Notes: generated by a model not told the origin, from the sequence alone. A stretch of 47,326 nt of DNA from Nitrospira sp. LK70 (GCA_011090425.1 PHGD01000022.1:1-47326), one strand, 5' to 3'. Positions 26,972 through 35,493 are shown, counted from the first letter of the stretch. Numbers and translations are program-made.

Positions 26972-28888
26972 CTAGTGACTAGCAGCTGGTTGCGGGACGC
27001 TGCCCGGGATGCCGGCTGTGGCCGTCACCGGAGCCTTCTTTGCCGCCAAGCTGCCCATCCAGAAGACAAAAAGGATGCTGATCCAGAAAAACAGCACATT
27101 GAAAGAAATCATATTTGCGGCGAATCCCACCGTATGAGTATAGGCCCAAGGTGAGTTATCCCGCATGATCTCATTGACGTGCCAGAATAGGCGAACGGAA
27201 GAGCGAATATAGCCCATTAATGCCATCATCCAGGTGAAAGCCGTCGCCAACATGATGAGGGCATACTGTGAGCGGACGGAAATCTTCCCCCACTCAATCG
27301 GCCCCATTTGCTTTGCTCCTCTCATCATCACAGTGTTCAGGGCGAACATGAAGAAGAGACATGACAACGTTGTTGCCACTTGAGGGACAGACAAACCGAC
27401 TCGCACGTTCGCAGGAATATAATACCCGTAAATAGCCAGCCAGATGATATTGACGTACGCGCAAGCAAAGAATACGCCCATGAAGATGTTCCCGAACTTC
27501 GCCCATGATACCGTCGAGACTTTATTGCCCCGCATGTACCAGATGAAGCTCAACACCGTGGTCGTAATCATCACATTGATGCCGCCATTCTTCGCCGACA
27601 TGACCCCAAAATTACCCAATACTGGGTGCTGCTGGCCTCCCATGGCCTTCAACTCAGCCGGCGACATCACCATGGTGTGCGGCGTAATGAACACCAAGAA
27701 TCCACAGATGAGCAGAAATACAAGATATTTAATGTACCGTTGATACTTCTCGGCACCACGCATGCGGCCCATTGCCTGCCAGAGGTAGTAGTTGGAGCTC
27801 AAGAAGAGAATTCCGATCATCGTGGCCTGGATAATAAAGAGCCAGGCAAGCAACCCGCCCATTAGCGTGATTCCCATCTGCTGACGATACGCGTACACCT
27901 CGCGCATGAGCCAATATCCGGCAAATGGCAATGGAATCAAGAATGCCACGCCAAGCGCCATTGCGATGTAGCCCATCCAATCGTAGTGCGCGCGGTCTTC
28001 ATCAGTCTTCGCCGACAAGAACTTATACGCGGCATAGGCAGCGACCACTCCTCCACCAAAGGCCATGTTGCCTAGAATGCGGTGGAGATTGAGCGGATTC
28101 CACAAGGCAGTATGAATAACATGCCAGATATTCCCCAGGTACCGACCCTGCTCGTCGACACCGGCGGGCGACATCATGAATCCAATCCAAGAATTTGCCA
28201 GGAACATGAGGAGCGTGCCGATGACGTTCAAAACCACCGACATGCTCAGGTGGATCCACTTGAGGAACCCCTCCTTCATCTTGTCCCAGCCATAATAATA
28301 GATATAGAGAGTCCCGCTCTCGGCCACGAACATCAATGCGTAGATATGCATGACCGGACGGAAGATACTGGAGAGATATCCGAAGAACGCCGGATACAGA
28401 GTCAGAAATGTAAAGATTAGAATGCCGCCAAGAATGGCCGTGAGCGAGTAAGCCGTGAGACTGATCTTGATAAAATCATAGGCCAGTTGATCGTAACGTT
28501 TCGCAAGCGCCTTGTCCTTGGTCACGACGCCCATGAACTCGATGATCATGCAGAAAATCGGCACAGCCAACACGAAGCTCCCATAATAAAGATGCTGTTG
28601 GTTGGCAAACCAGATCAAGACACGACTTTCGAAGTTGTATCGCGGATAATCCTTGGGACCATCCGTGGTCTTAGGAGCGGGAGCGCCGACGACGATACCC
28701 TCTGTCTTGTAATAGACATCCCGACCCTTCTCAACTTTATCTCCGTCCTTCTTCGCCGCATCGCCAGCAGGAGCCTCTTCACCGATGGCCGGCGAAGGCA
28801 GAGCTATGACGATTGGGAGTAGAAGGAGGCCGACCATCATGCAGAGCGCCACAATCGAAAACACGCGCTTGCCGGTTAAAAGGCCCAT
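26972..28888 (-). CDS. Cytochrome bd-like oxidase, catalytic subunit homologue
   Basis: 638 residues from the ATG at 28888 (AAGGAGGT upstream). It has a signal-like first helix, a hydrophilic segment, and about 14 transmembrane helices. Candidate heme ligands corresponding to CydA are the His in FANQQHLYYG, the His in NPLNLHRILGNMAFGG, and Met in RQQMGITLMGG. NSWIGFMMSPAGV corresponds to the conserved Asn-Ser/Gly-Trp segment. The canonical GRQPW quinol-oxidase motif is not present, and no CydB gene is adjacent. Family knowledge: such divergent bd-like proteins occur in Nitrospira genomes and have been proposed as terminal oxidases fed by cytochrome c. Here c-type cytochromes follow in the same operon, supporting that idea. 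Catalysis is not proven by sequence. Confidence 0.85.
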   Translation of the reverse strand: MGLLTGKRVFSIVALCMMVGLLLLPIVIALPSPAIGEEAPAGDAAKKDGDKVEKGRDVYYKTEGIVVGAPAPKTTDGPKDYPRYNFESRVLIWFANQQHLYYGSFVLAVPIFCMIIEFMGVVTKDKALAKRYDQLAYDFIKISLTAYSLTAILGGILIFTFLTLYPAFFGYLSSIFRPVMHIYALMFVAESGTLYIYYYGWDKMKEGFLKWIHLSMSVVLNVIGTLLMFLANSWIGFMMSPAGVDEQGRYLGNIWHVIHTALWNPLNLHRILGNMAFGGGVVAAYAAYKFLSAKTDEDRAHYDWMGYIAMALGVAFLIPLPFAGYWLMREVYAYRQQMGITLMGGLLAWLFIIQATMIGILFLSSNYYLWQAMGRMRGAEKYQRYIKYLVFLLICGFLVFITPHTMVMSPAELKAMGGQQHPVLGNFGVMSAKNGGINVMITTTVLSFIWYMRGNKVSTVSWAKFGNIFMGVFFACAYVNIIWLAIYGYYIPANVRVGLSVPQVATTLSCLFFMFALNTVMMRGAKQMGPIEWGKISVRSQYALIMLATAFTWMMALMGYIRSSVRLFWHVNEIMRDNSPWAYTHTVGFAANMISFNVLFFWISILFVFWMGSLAAKKAPVTATAGIPGSVPQPAASH

Positions 28889-28960
28889 GGGATACCTCCT
28901 TAAATACACTAACGTTAAATTAGCGGATGCTCACCAGAAGGCTTGACCACCTCTCACAGC

Positions 28961-29092
28961 CTATTTTCGGAATAGGTACCAGTAGTCCAGCCCCTGCATA
29001 TCCATTAGGTAATGGTCAACAAACGTAAAATAGCCGACCGCGATAACAAGAGAGACGATCACTGCAATGATTGGATTGTTCAACGCGCTCAT
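28961..29092 (-). CDS. 43-residue single-span membrane protein, possible oxidase small subunit
   Basis: A short gene starting MSALNNPIIAVIVSLVIAVG, one transmembrane helix, ending DYWYLFRK. The ATG at 29092 has GAGGAGAAGAGGG upstream. It lies 72 bases before the bd-like oxidase gene on the same strand. Size, topology and position are those of small accessory subunits such as CydX or CcoQ, but no sequence similarity to them is claimed. Probably real because start, ribosome binding site and hydrophobic core all agree. Confidence 0.72.
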   Translation of the reverse strand: MSALNNPIIAVIVSLVIAVGYFTFVDHYLMDMQGLDYWYLFRK

Positions 29093-29173
29093 TTCCCTCT
29101 TCTCCTCTTTACCTGGCCATATCTTGATTGAACTGCGGACCAGAGCCCTGTGGTTTAGGCGAGATTCACGATC

Positions 29174-29296
29174 TCAGCAGGGACATTGGATTCCGGCAAG
29201 CCAATAGAAAAACCATATGCCGACGGCGCAGGTGATGTAGAAAATCATCTTGCCGATTTTTATTTTTATTTCACTGTCAGGTGTAGCTGTTGCCAT
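29174..29296 (-). CDS. 40-residue single-span membrane protein
   Basis: A second short gene, beginning MATATPDSEIKIKIGK followed by a transmembrane helix (MIFYITCAVGIWFFYWLAG) and ending IQCPC. A GGAG lies upstream of the ATG at 29296. It precedes the 43-residue gene and the oxidase on the same strand and is likely the first gene of the operon. The C-terminal Cys-Pro-Cys is a possible metal or disulphide site and is notable because it lies at the membrane surface. The function is unknown. Confidence 0.65.
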   Translation of the reverse strand: MATATPDSEIKIKIGKMIFYITCAVGIWFFYWLAGIQCPC

Positions 29297-29358
29297 TGTT
29301 TTCTTTACTCCTGCTCAAGAAATAGAATGTACAAAAAATCCAAAAACACTACAGTTTC

Positions 29359-29387
29359 TTGACAGACATTTCACCCTGTGTTATCAG
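29359..29387 (+). promoter_or_regulatory. Sigma-70-like promoter for the 34-residue ORF
   Basis: TTGACA at 29359-29364 is an exact -35 consensus. TTATCA at 29381-29386 is a possible -10 with 16-base spacing. It reads towards the small plus-strand gene that begins at 29425, about 38 bases downstream. It lies in the divergent region between this gene and the cytochrome operon. Confidence 0.5.
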
Positions 29388-29424
29388 ATTTCGTCGTCTA
29401 TGGACGAATCAAACAGGAGAACTC

Positions 29425-29529
29425 GTGACGAAAAACTCAAAAGTGTTTGACATTATAGTTTTGGCAGGCATGGTTGTCAACATCATTTTGGCCGTGTTTT
29501 TGATTCTCTACTACTTCGATTTTCTGTAA
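29425..29529 (+). CDS. 34-residue single-span membrane protein
   Basis: GTG at 29425 with AGGAGA seven bases upstream starts a 34-residue reading frame that is almost entirely one transmembrane helix (VLAGMVVNIILAVFLILYYF) and ends DFL. A sigma-70-like promoter sits just upstream. Its last 47 bases overlap, on the opposite strand, the end of the SUMF1-fold gene. Size and hydrophobicity resemble oxidase-associated microproteins. Without an alignment it could also be a chance frame. Confidence 0.45.
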   Translation: MTKNSKVFDIIVLAGMVVNIILAVFLILYYFDFL

Positions 29530-30430
29530 ATTCATCCCGCTTCCTCTCCCCTGGTTCTCTGATTCCTGTCTCCGAAATGGCGCAGCGAAAACCGATCGTC
29601 TCATCTCGAAAATCCGGCATCATCTTGCTTCGGCTGGTAATTCGAACATCGACTCCGGTCGTCGTATAACCTCCGCCGCGAAGCACCCGGTAGGTGCCGT
29701 ATTCAGGGCTCGGTGGATTCTCCTCCGGCGAGCTCTTGTAGTACGTTTCATCGTACCAATCCCCCACCCACTCGATGACATTGCCCGCTCCATCCATCAC
29801 CCCATAGGGACTTTTGTCAGCCTGAAAACTCCCCACCGACGCGGATACCTCATGCCCATCCTGCACTCGGGCCCAGTTGGCGCCGTTGGCCTGCTCCTTG
29901 TTCCCCCATGGCCAGAGCCTCGCATCCGTACCACGCATAGCTTTCTCCCACTCGGCTTCAGTCGGAAGCCGCTTGCCCTTCCAACGGCAGTACTCCGATG
30001 CGTCATCCCAGGAAACGTAGACGACAGGTTGGTTTACACCACGCACCTTGCTGCCACTTTTTGCATAGCGCGAAGGCAGTCCCGGTTTTCGATGGCCTGT
30101 TGAAGTAACAAATTGTTGATATTGATGGTTGGTTACTTCATATCGATCGATCGAATAGGTATCAAGGAAGATGGTTCGCTGCGGTTGCTCGTCGAATCCG
30201 CCATCCTCAGTTCCACGAACGAATGGTCCTGCCGGGATCGTCACCATGTCCTCCGGAATAGGATCCCCTCCGGAAGCGCTATCTCGCTCCGGTTCAGCTT
30301 CAGAACTGGCGCCTGACTCCATCGCTTCATATGGCGTGAGGGTGGTGCCTCGTAAGATAGCGGTGATGGGCATGGCGGCACAGACCAGCACGACGAGCAG
30401 AAATACCAGTTTAAATTTAGTTTCCAGCAT
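29483..30430 (-). CDS. SUMF1-fold (formylglycine-generating-enzyme-like) membrane-anchored protein
   Basis: 315 residues with an N-terminal anchor (FKLVFLLVVLVCAAMPITAIL) and a SUMF1-type domain: VTIPAGPFVRGTEDGGFDE, IDRYEVTNHQYQQFV, KRLPTEAEWEKAMRG, DGAGNVIEWVGDWYD, YRVLRGGGY and ETIGFRCA. True formylglycine-generating enzymes have a second Cys in a CAAR-type motif; here the corresponding segment is TSRSKMMPDF, without Cys. So it is probably not a sulphatase activator, but a C-type-lectin-like structural or binding domain. It sits next to a second, similar gene. Confidence 0.85.
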   Translation of the reverse strand: MLETKFKLVFLLVVLVCAAMPITAILRGTTLTPYEAMESGASSEAEPERDSASGGDPIPEDMVTIPAGPFVRGTEDGGFDEQPQRTIFLDTYSIDRYEVTNHQYQQFVTSTGHRKPGLPSRYAKSGSKVRGVNQPVVYVSWDDASEYCRWKGKRLPTEAEWEKAMRGTDARLWPWGNKEQANGANWARVQDGHEVSASVGSFQADKSPYGVMDGAGNVIEWVGDWYDETYYKSSPEENPPSPEYGTYRVLRGGGYTTTGVDVRITSRSKMMPDFRDETIGFRCAISETGIREPGERKRDEFTENRSSRESKTRPK

Positions 30431-30436
30431 GTCGGG

Positions 30437-31354
30437 TTAAGACTCAGGCAGTCCTGTCACTTGATCCAGATCACTTGCGCAACGAATACCGATCGTCACG
30501 TCTGTTCGCCAATGTTTGGCCGCAAATCGCTTTGACAGCCTCGCATTATGCTCGGTTTCGCGCCAGGAGCCACCGCGCACGACTTTGAGATCTGCGTTTT
30601 CCGGCCCTTTAGGATCACGAAACGGAGATTTCTTGTAGTAGTGTTCATCGTAGGAATCTTCGACCCATTCCGCGACGTTACCAGTCATGTCATAGAGACC
30701 GTAGGGACTCCGTCCCGCATCGAAGGACCCGGGAGGGGCCAGATATTTATACCCGTCTTCACTGCCGTCGACGTTGGCGGCATTCGTGACAAACTTATCT
30801 CCCCACGGATATCTTTTCTTGCTCTCGCCACGGCCGCCCTTCTCCCACTCAGCTTCCGTTGGAAGTCTCTTGCCGGCCCACTTGCAGTAGGCGGCAGCCT
30901 CGTCCCAGGAAACGCTCATAGCAGCGAATCCCGGCTGAAAAATCTTCGACTGATCGTCTTCGAACACCTCGATCCTGGGCACAGGGCGCTTGGTCATTTT
31001 CGCGAAGCGCATATATTCCTCTTGGGTGACTTCTTTTTGGTCGAGGTAAAATCCCTTTAAGTACACTTGATGCTCGGGAGCCTCATCCGGATCCCCTTCA
31101 TTGCTTCCCATCGTAAAAGGACCTTCGGGGATCTGCACCATCTCGCGACCTTCATCCCCCGTTTTCGTCTTGTACATCGAGAAATCCTGAGCCGGCAAGC
31201 CGCTCGCCATCGGTCGGGCTTCCGATTTTATCGACATGACAAGCTGTTTCATCTGATTTGCCTTATAGGACTCGTAGACCAGCATGCCGATCATGAGAAA
31301 GAACGATGCAAAGACAAAAATGATGGAACCGACTAAGACGCCCTTGTTTTCCAC
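30437..31354 (-). CDS. SUMF1-fold membrane-anchored protein (second copy)
   Basis: 305 residues with an N-terminal transmembrane helix (GVLVGSIIFVFASFFLMIGML). The domain reads VQIPEGPFTMGSNEGDPDE, LDQKEVTQEEYMRFAK, KRLPTEAEWEKGGRGE, YDMTGNVAEWVEDSYDE, VVRGGSWRE and GIRCASD. The region matching the catalytic Cys of formylglycine-generating enzyme is LSKRFAAKHW, again lacking Cys. It ends 6 bases before the start of the first copy (co-transcribed) and is only partly identical, so this is an old duplication. It is in the bd-like oxidase neighbourhood; a role in complex assembly is guessed. Confidence 0.86.
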   Translation of the reverse strand: MENKGVLVGSIIFVFASFFLMIGMLVYESYKANQMKQLVMSIKSEARPMASGLPAQDFSMYKTKTGDEGREMVQIPEGPFTMGSNEGDPDEAPEHQVYLKGFYLDQKEVTQEEYMRFAKMTKRPVPRIEVFEDDQSKIFQPGFAAMSVSWDEAAAYCKWAGKRLPTEAEWEKGGRGESKKRYPWGDKFVTNAANVDGSEDGYKYLAPPGSFDAGRSPYGLYDMTGNVAEWVEDSYDEHYYKKSPFRDPKGPENADLKVVRGGSWRETEHNARLSKRFAAKHWRTDVTIGIRCASDLDQVTGLPES

Positions 31355-31378
31355 GAATACCTCTACAACTTGAAGGAA

Positions 31379-31741
31379 TTACCGATAAGACGGCGATTTC
31401 GCACCCTGTTCCGATGCCGCCTTCCGAGCAGCGCGCACATCGAGCAGCATGGAAACTTGGACGCCAAGGAAGCCACCCATTGCCGCTCCTGCTCCGGCAC
31501 CGACCCACACCCGCTCCACTCCGGCCAACATCCAGGCCAACGCGCCACCCAGCACCGTCCCAACCAGGATACTGATGAGGAATCGACGCCCACCGAGAAA
31601 GCCGATCACCACCCCGAGAACAAGTCCAACAGCTATGGCGATGGGCATCAGCCCACCGCCCAAGGTCAACCCGATCAGAGTACCGACGGTACCCATCACG
31701 GTCATTCCTAGGACAATGTCAAATACTTTGCTTCTCGCCAT
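31379..31741 (-). CDS. Gly-rich polytopic membrane protein of unknown function
   Basis: 120 residues, mostly hydrophobic with about four transmembrane helices rich in Gly (GMTVMGTVGTLIGLTLGGGL, then VGLVLGVVIGFLGG, ILVGTVLGGALAWML and GAGAGAAMGGFLG). The C-terminal tail is short and charged. I do not recognise a named family. It stands between DUF3047 and the SUMF1 genes on the same strand and is likely co-transcribed. Confidence 0.7.
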   Translation of the reverse strand: MARSKVFDIVLGMTVMGTVGTLIGLTLGGGLMPIAIAVGLVLGVVIGFLGGRRFLISILVGTVLGGALAWMLAGVERVWVGAGAGAAMGGFLGVQVSMLLDVRAARKAASEQGAKSPSYR

Positions 31742-31776
31742 CGCATCGATCTTTCATGGATCGAAAAGATGGATCG

Positions 31777-32430
31777 CTACTTGGCCGGAACGGCAATCAG
31801 CGGACCAAAATCGATTTCAACACCAGGTGTCGCGATAATGGATATGCCCCAAGCCTTCTCCGCCGGCTCGTGCTTGTGAATCCGCTTGAAGTCCTCGTAC
31901 ACGTTCACGCGCTCCTCAAACCATTGCCCGATCTCCTTCGTTCCGGTTTGGACGACGATCTCGGAGCCGCTAAACATGCCGCCTTCCGTTAAGGTGCCTT
32001 CCGGTTTCGACTCACTCCACACATATTTCGTGAAGACCGGGATAAAGAGGAGATCGGTATCGAGGGAAGCATAGACCGCGGCCAGCGGTTCAGTTCCGGT
32101 CGCTGCTTTGTTGAGACGCCAGCGCCAGGTCAAAATTGGATAGGCCTTGGGATCCCAGTCGATTTTTTTCTTCTTGATGCGCTGACCGGCATCTTTCGCC
32201 GAAAGAAAATTCGTGCCGTACTCCGATCGCACCTTGTAGGCTTCCCGGCCTTTCGATTGACTTCGCTGGTTTTCGTGATCCCACTGCGAAGGAAACCCAT
32301 CCGCTTCCTTCGCTTGAAAATCTTCCAGGACTAATGATTGCACTTGGGCAAATACGGATGGCTGCCACATACCAATATTCATCGACAAGCCGAGAACGAC
32401 TGCCGCACAACACAGAGCCCGACGCTTCAT
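31777..32430 (-). CDS. DUF3047 secreted protein
   Basis: About 217 residues from the ATG at 32430, which lies after AAGGGA with suitable spacing; upstream ATGs in frame are too close to it. Signal peptide RALCCAAVVLGLSMNIGM ends near SVFAQ. The mature part matches DUF3047: GFPSQWDHENQ, PILTWRWRLNKA, SLDTDLLFIPVFTKYVW, ERVNVYEDFKRIH and WGISIIATPG. Family knowledge: periplasmic beta-sandwich proteins of unknown role. It lies directly after the second bd-like oxidase. Confidence 0.85.
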   Translation of the reverse strand: MKRRALCCAAVVLGLSMNIGMWQPSVFAQVQSLVLEDFQAKEADGFPSQWDHENQRSQSKGREAYKVRSEYGTNFLSAKDAGQRIKKKKIDWDPKAYPILTWRWRLNKAATGTEPLAAVYASLDTDLLFIPVFTKYVWSESKPEGTLTEGGMFSGSEIVVQTGTKEIGQWFEERVNVYEDFKRIHKHEPAEKAWGISIIATPGVEIDFGPLIAVPAK

Positions 32431-32446
32431 ATCTTTCATTCCCTTT

Positions 32447-34321
32447 CTATGTTTCTTGCGACCGAACCGGCGTGAGCAAGGGAGTTTGTTTGTTGCGAAA
32501 TTCCTCACCCATCACCGGCTGCTGCCCTCTCTCGCACATCCAAAATAGTGCGAGGACCGCCGCCCAAAACACCACCATGTTCAACGTCACCATTTTCGTA
32601 GCAAATTGGAGGTCCGGGGTGAAGGCCCATGGTGAAACATCGGCCATCACTTCACTAACATGCCAAGACAAGCGTCCCGATGAGCGAATGTACCCCATCA
32701 ACCCCATGACCCAACTAAAGGATGCCGCTAACCCGAACAATCCAACCATGCCGCGCAACGGAATTTTCCCCCACTGAATGGAGCCATGTATCACCGCTCC
32801 TCTTAGCATGAGGCGATTGATCACCACTCCGACAACGACCACGGTCAGCGTGGTGAGGGCTTGGGGAGCTGAAAGGCCGACCCGAACCTTTGCCGGTAAA
32901 TAGAACCCATAGACAGACAGCCAGATGATGTTCAACGCACCCACCACGTACAGTATCCCGATGAGGGCGTTTCCAGTCCTGACCCATGAGATGGTCATGG
33001 TTCGATTCGCTCGGCGATAGTACAAAAAGCTGAGCGCTGTGACGAGAATCATGATATTGACGGCGCCATTCTTGGCCGACATGACTCCGTAGTTGCCGAT
33101 CACGGGATGCTGAGCGCCTCCCATCGCCTTCACTTCACTGGCAGACATCAACAGGGTGTGCGGTGTCAGCCAAATAAAGAGCGCCAGCATCAAGATGCCC
33201 AACAAGAGCTGATAGTAAGGCTGATAGCGCTCGCCCCCTTTGATTCGAGCCATACTCTGCCAGAGGTAGTAGTTGATCCCCAGGAATAGGACACCGATCA
33301 AGAGTGCCTGGACCACAAACAGCCATGTGAGCAACCCACCCATCATCGTCACACCCATAGTCTGGCGAAACATGAACACCGACTTCATCAGCCAGTAGCC
33401 GGCAATGGGCATGGGCAGGAGCGCGCAGACCGTGACAAACAAGAAGACATATCCGACCCAATCGAAATAGGCTCGCTCCTCGTCGGTCTTGCTCGTAAAA
33501 AACCGATAACAGGCATAGGCCAGCACGACCGCGCCACCGGACATGATGTCAGCGAGGAAGCGATGAACATTGAGCGGGTTCCAGAGGGCGGAATGCAACA
33601 GATGCCAGGTATTCCCCAAGAACCGTCCCTGCGCATCCACCCCTGCCGGCGACATCATGAAGGCAGACCAAGAGTTTACCAACGTCAGCAACGCTGTCCC
33701 CACAATATTCGTCAGGATGCCGATCGCCGCGTGGATCCACTTCATACCGCGATCCGTCATCCGATTCCACCCATAGTAATAGACGATCAGCAGCAGCGTC
33801 TCCCCGAGGAACACGACAGCGTAGGCCGGCATGAAGCCCTTGAACGTCCCGCCCATATAGGCCATGAAACTGGGGTACAGCGTGATGAACATCGTCAACA
33901 TCGTACTGCCGATGAGCGCCGTCACCGACAATGCCAAAACCGCCACCTTTGCCAGATCTCTCGCAAGACCGTCGTAACGAAGGGCCAAGGCCGGCTTCTT
34001 CGTCGTCAAACCCAGGAACTCGAGCAGCGCGCAAAATAAAGGAAGAGCGAGTACGAAACCGCCGAAGTAGGTATGTTGCTGTGTCACGAACCACACCAGC
34101 AACCGACTGTCCAAGGAGCCGATTCGTGGATAAGTCGTCTCATGCGGAGCAGGAGCCGCCGGTCCCTGTGGAGTCCCCTCAGTGCCGAAGTACAGATCGG
34201 TCGATGACTCTGCAAATGAGAGATTTGGTCCATTCCACGCGCCTCCCATGGCAATGGCGACCATCGCGATACAGATCGCAACACTGATCGCAGGACGCTT
34301 CAACCTGAATCCTTGCCCCAT
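32447..34321 (-). CDS. Cytochrome bd-like oxidase, second paralogue
   Basis: 624 residues from the ATG at 34321 (AAGGGG upstream). It aligns by eye along its whole length with the oxidase at 26972-28888. Shared segments are YPRIGSLDSRLLVWFVTQQH for the region around the first His, NPLNVHRFLADIMSGG for the second His, and RQTMGVTMMGGLLTW for the Met. NSWSAFMMSPAGV, PHTLLMSASEVKAMGG and HPVIGNYGVMSAKNG are also shared. It therefore keeps the same putative heme ligands. No c-type cytochrome genes adjoin it. Instead it follows a polytopic membrane protein by 4 bases and precedes DUF3047. It is likely an alternative oxidase with different partners. Confidence 0.84.
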   Translation of the reverse strand: MGQGFRLKRPAISVAICIAMVAIAMGGAWNGPNLSFAESSTDLYFGTEGTPQGPAAPAPHETTYPRIGSLDSRLLVWFVTQQHTYFGGFVLALPLFCALLEFLGLTTKKPALALRYDGLARDLAKVAVLALSVTALIGSTMLTMFITLYPSFMAYMGGTFKGFMPAYAVVFLGETLLLIVYYYGWNRMTDRGMKWIHAAIGILTNIVGTALLTLVNSWSAFMMSPAGVDAQGRFLGNTWHLLHSALWNPLNVHRFLADIMSGGAVVLAYACYRFFTSKTDEERAYFDWVGYVFLFVTVCALLPMPIAGYWLMKSVFMFRQTMGVTMMGGLLTWLFVVQALLIGVLFLGINYYLWQSMARIKGGERYQPYYQLLLGILMLALFIWLTPHTLLMSASEVKAMGGAQHPVIGNYGVMSAKNGAVNIMILVTALSFLYYRRANRTMTISWVRTGNALIGILYVVGALNIIWLSVYGFYLPAKVRVGLSAPQALTTLTVVVVGVVINRLMLRGAVIHGSIQWGKIPLRGMVGLFGLAASFSWVMGLMGYIRSSGRLSWHVSEVMADVSPWAFTPDLQFATKMVTLNMVVFWAAVLALFWMCERGQQPVMGEEFRNKQTPLLTPVRSQET

Positions 34322-34325
34322 ACAT

Positions 34326-35393
34326 CTACCCCTTCGTTCCGGTCTCGCCGAGCACCAACTCCCCACCCGCATCATTCGTACTGACCCTCTTCCCAAGAAT
34401 CCCCATCACGAACGGACAACGCAACATCCCACTCGATAGTTGCGGAGCCTGTTCATCTTCCACATGGCGGCGATTGCCAAGATAATACCCGTACAGACCC
34501 ATCATCGCCGTCACCAGCGCGCCCATCATGGCGGCTGAGCTCGGCGTAATCGTCGGTTGCCTCAGCACAAACAGCAACAGTCCCATCGTCACCAAATAAT
34601 AGGTCGAGGCAAAGGCCATCCCAGGCCACCACCAATACTTCAGCAACTCACTCGGTGCGGTCTGACGGAGAGTGCGAGTCCACGATGTAGATGGGTAGAG
34701 CCCGCCGAAATAGGCGCAGAGAGCGAGGCCACCGCCGAGGACCGTCACACTCAACAATTGAGCCAACGCGGCCCCTTGAACATCCGCAATGACCATCCCC
34801 GACAACGATGCAATCGTACCCATACCAAGACCCACCACGACCCAGGGTCCCAATTGCCAAGCCCTCCGTTGCACCAAGGCACGAAGTTGCCGGCCATCGG
34901 GGAACGTGAGAAACGGCCGTCCCAACAGCGAGAGCTTACGCACATGTCCGATTTCAAACGCATCCCGAGCGACGGCCGTGCATGAGATGATGATCGCCAT
35001 CATGGCCGGCCCATCGGGATGTTGGAGATAATCGTAATTCATGATCCATAACAGGGTCAGCACCAACAAGGAGAGCTGGATGCCATACATGGCTCCGATC
35101 CATCCGGCAAGCCAGCTGAGGAGACGCGCTCCGTCTTGACGGACAATGACGGACCATGGGGCAGACCGACCAACCCGATAGGCCAGAACCGAGGTGACCG
35201 CTGCCACTAGACTGCTGACCGTCAACAAGACAAAAGGATCCGCGATCGGAACGAGATGCTTGAGGAGGCGATACACCCCGAACGCAACCAGTCCGGGGAC
35301 AACCATCACGATCCGTTTTTTCTTGCGGACGGTCTCTTCCGTGACCGCTAAACTTAAACTCGGAAGAACCCGCAAGGCCATGCGGTGCAACAT
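34326..35393 (-). CDS. Polytopic membrane protein of unknown function
   Basis: 355 residues with about eight to nine predicted transmembrane helices, for example IVMVVPGLVAFGVYRLL, FVLLTVSSLVAAVTSVLAY, LSLLVLTLLWIM and MMGALVTAMMGLYGYYLG. A charged region with SLLGRPFLTFPDGRQL lies in the middle, followed by more helices. I recognise no family; it is not CydB. The stop is 4 bases from the start of the second bd-like oxidase, so the two are tightly coupled. A partner-subunit role is possible. Confidence 0.7.
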   Translation of the reverse strand: MLHRMALRVLPSLSLAVTEETVRKKKRIVMVVPGLVAFGVYRLLKHLVPIADPFVLLTVSSLVAAVTSVLAYRVGRSAPWSVIVRQDGARLLSWLAGWIGAMYGIQLSLLVLTLLWIMNYDYLQHPDGPAMMAIIISCTAVARDAFEIGHVRKLSLLGRPFLTFPDGRQLRALVQRRAWQLGPWVVVGLGMGTIASLSGMVIADVQGAALAQLLSVTVLGGGLALCAYFGGLYPSTSWTRTLRQTAPSELLKYWWWPGMAFASTYYLVTMGLLLFVLRQPTITPSSAAMMGALVTAMMGLYGYYLGNRRHVEDEQAPQLSSGMLRCPFVMGILGKRVSTNDAGGELVLGETGTKG

Positions 35394-35415
35394 ACTGTTC
35401 AGGGTCGAGGCCGAA

Positions 35416-35488
35416 GGACTGAGGACTGAGCCGGGAGCAGAATCCGTTTCATTTCTGCTCTCCTTCTCAGCGCTCAGTTCTCAGCACT
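35416..35488. repeat. Nested inverted repeats between two genes
   Basis: An outer imperfect pair, GACTGAGGACTGAGC (about 35417-35431) against GCTCAGTTCTCAG (about 35471-35483). An inner perfect 8-base pair, GAGCAGAA (35435-35442) and TTCTGCTC (35453-35460), with a 10-base loop. The element fills much of the gap between the PCP_red gene and the polytopic membrane gene. It may be an RNA hairpin or a dispersed palindromic repeat. It has no T run, so it is not a clear terminator. Confidence 0.4.
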
Positions 35489-35493
35489 CGTTA

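Noticed and set aside
29483-31354. SUMF1-fold proteins as true formylglycine-generating enzymes
   Set aside because: The catalytic Cys of the CAAR-type motif is missing in both, and no sulphatase gene is near.
34326-35393. Polytopic protein as a CydB subunit
   Set aside because: Size and topology are similar, but no CydB motifs were recognised; left as unknown.
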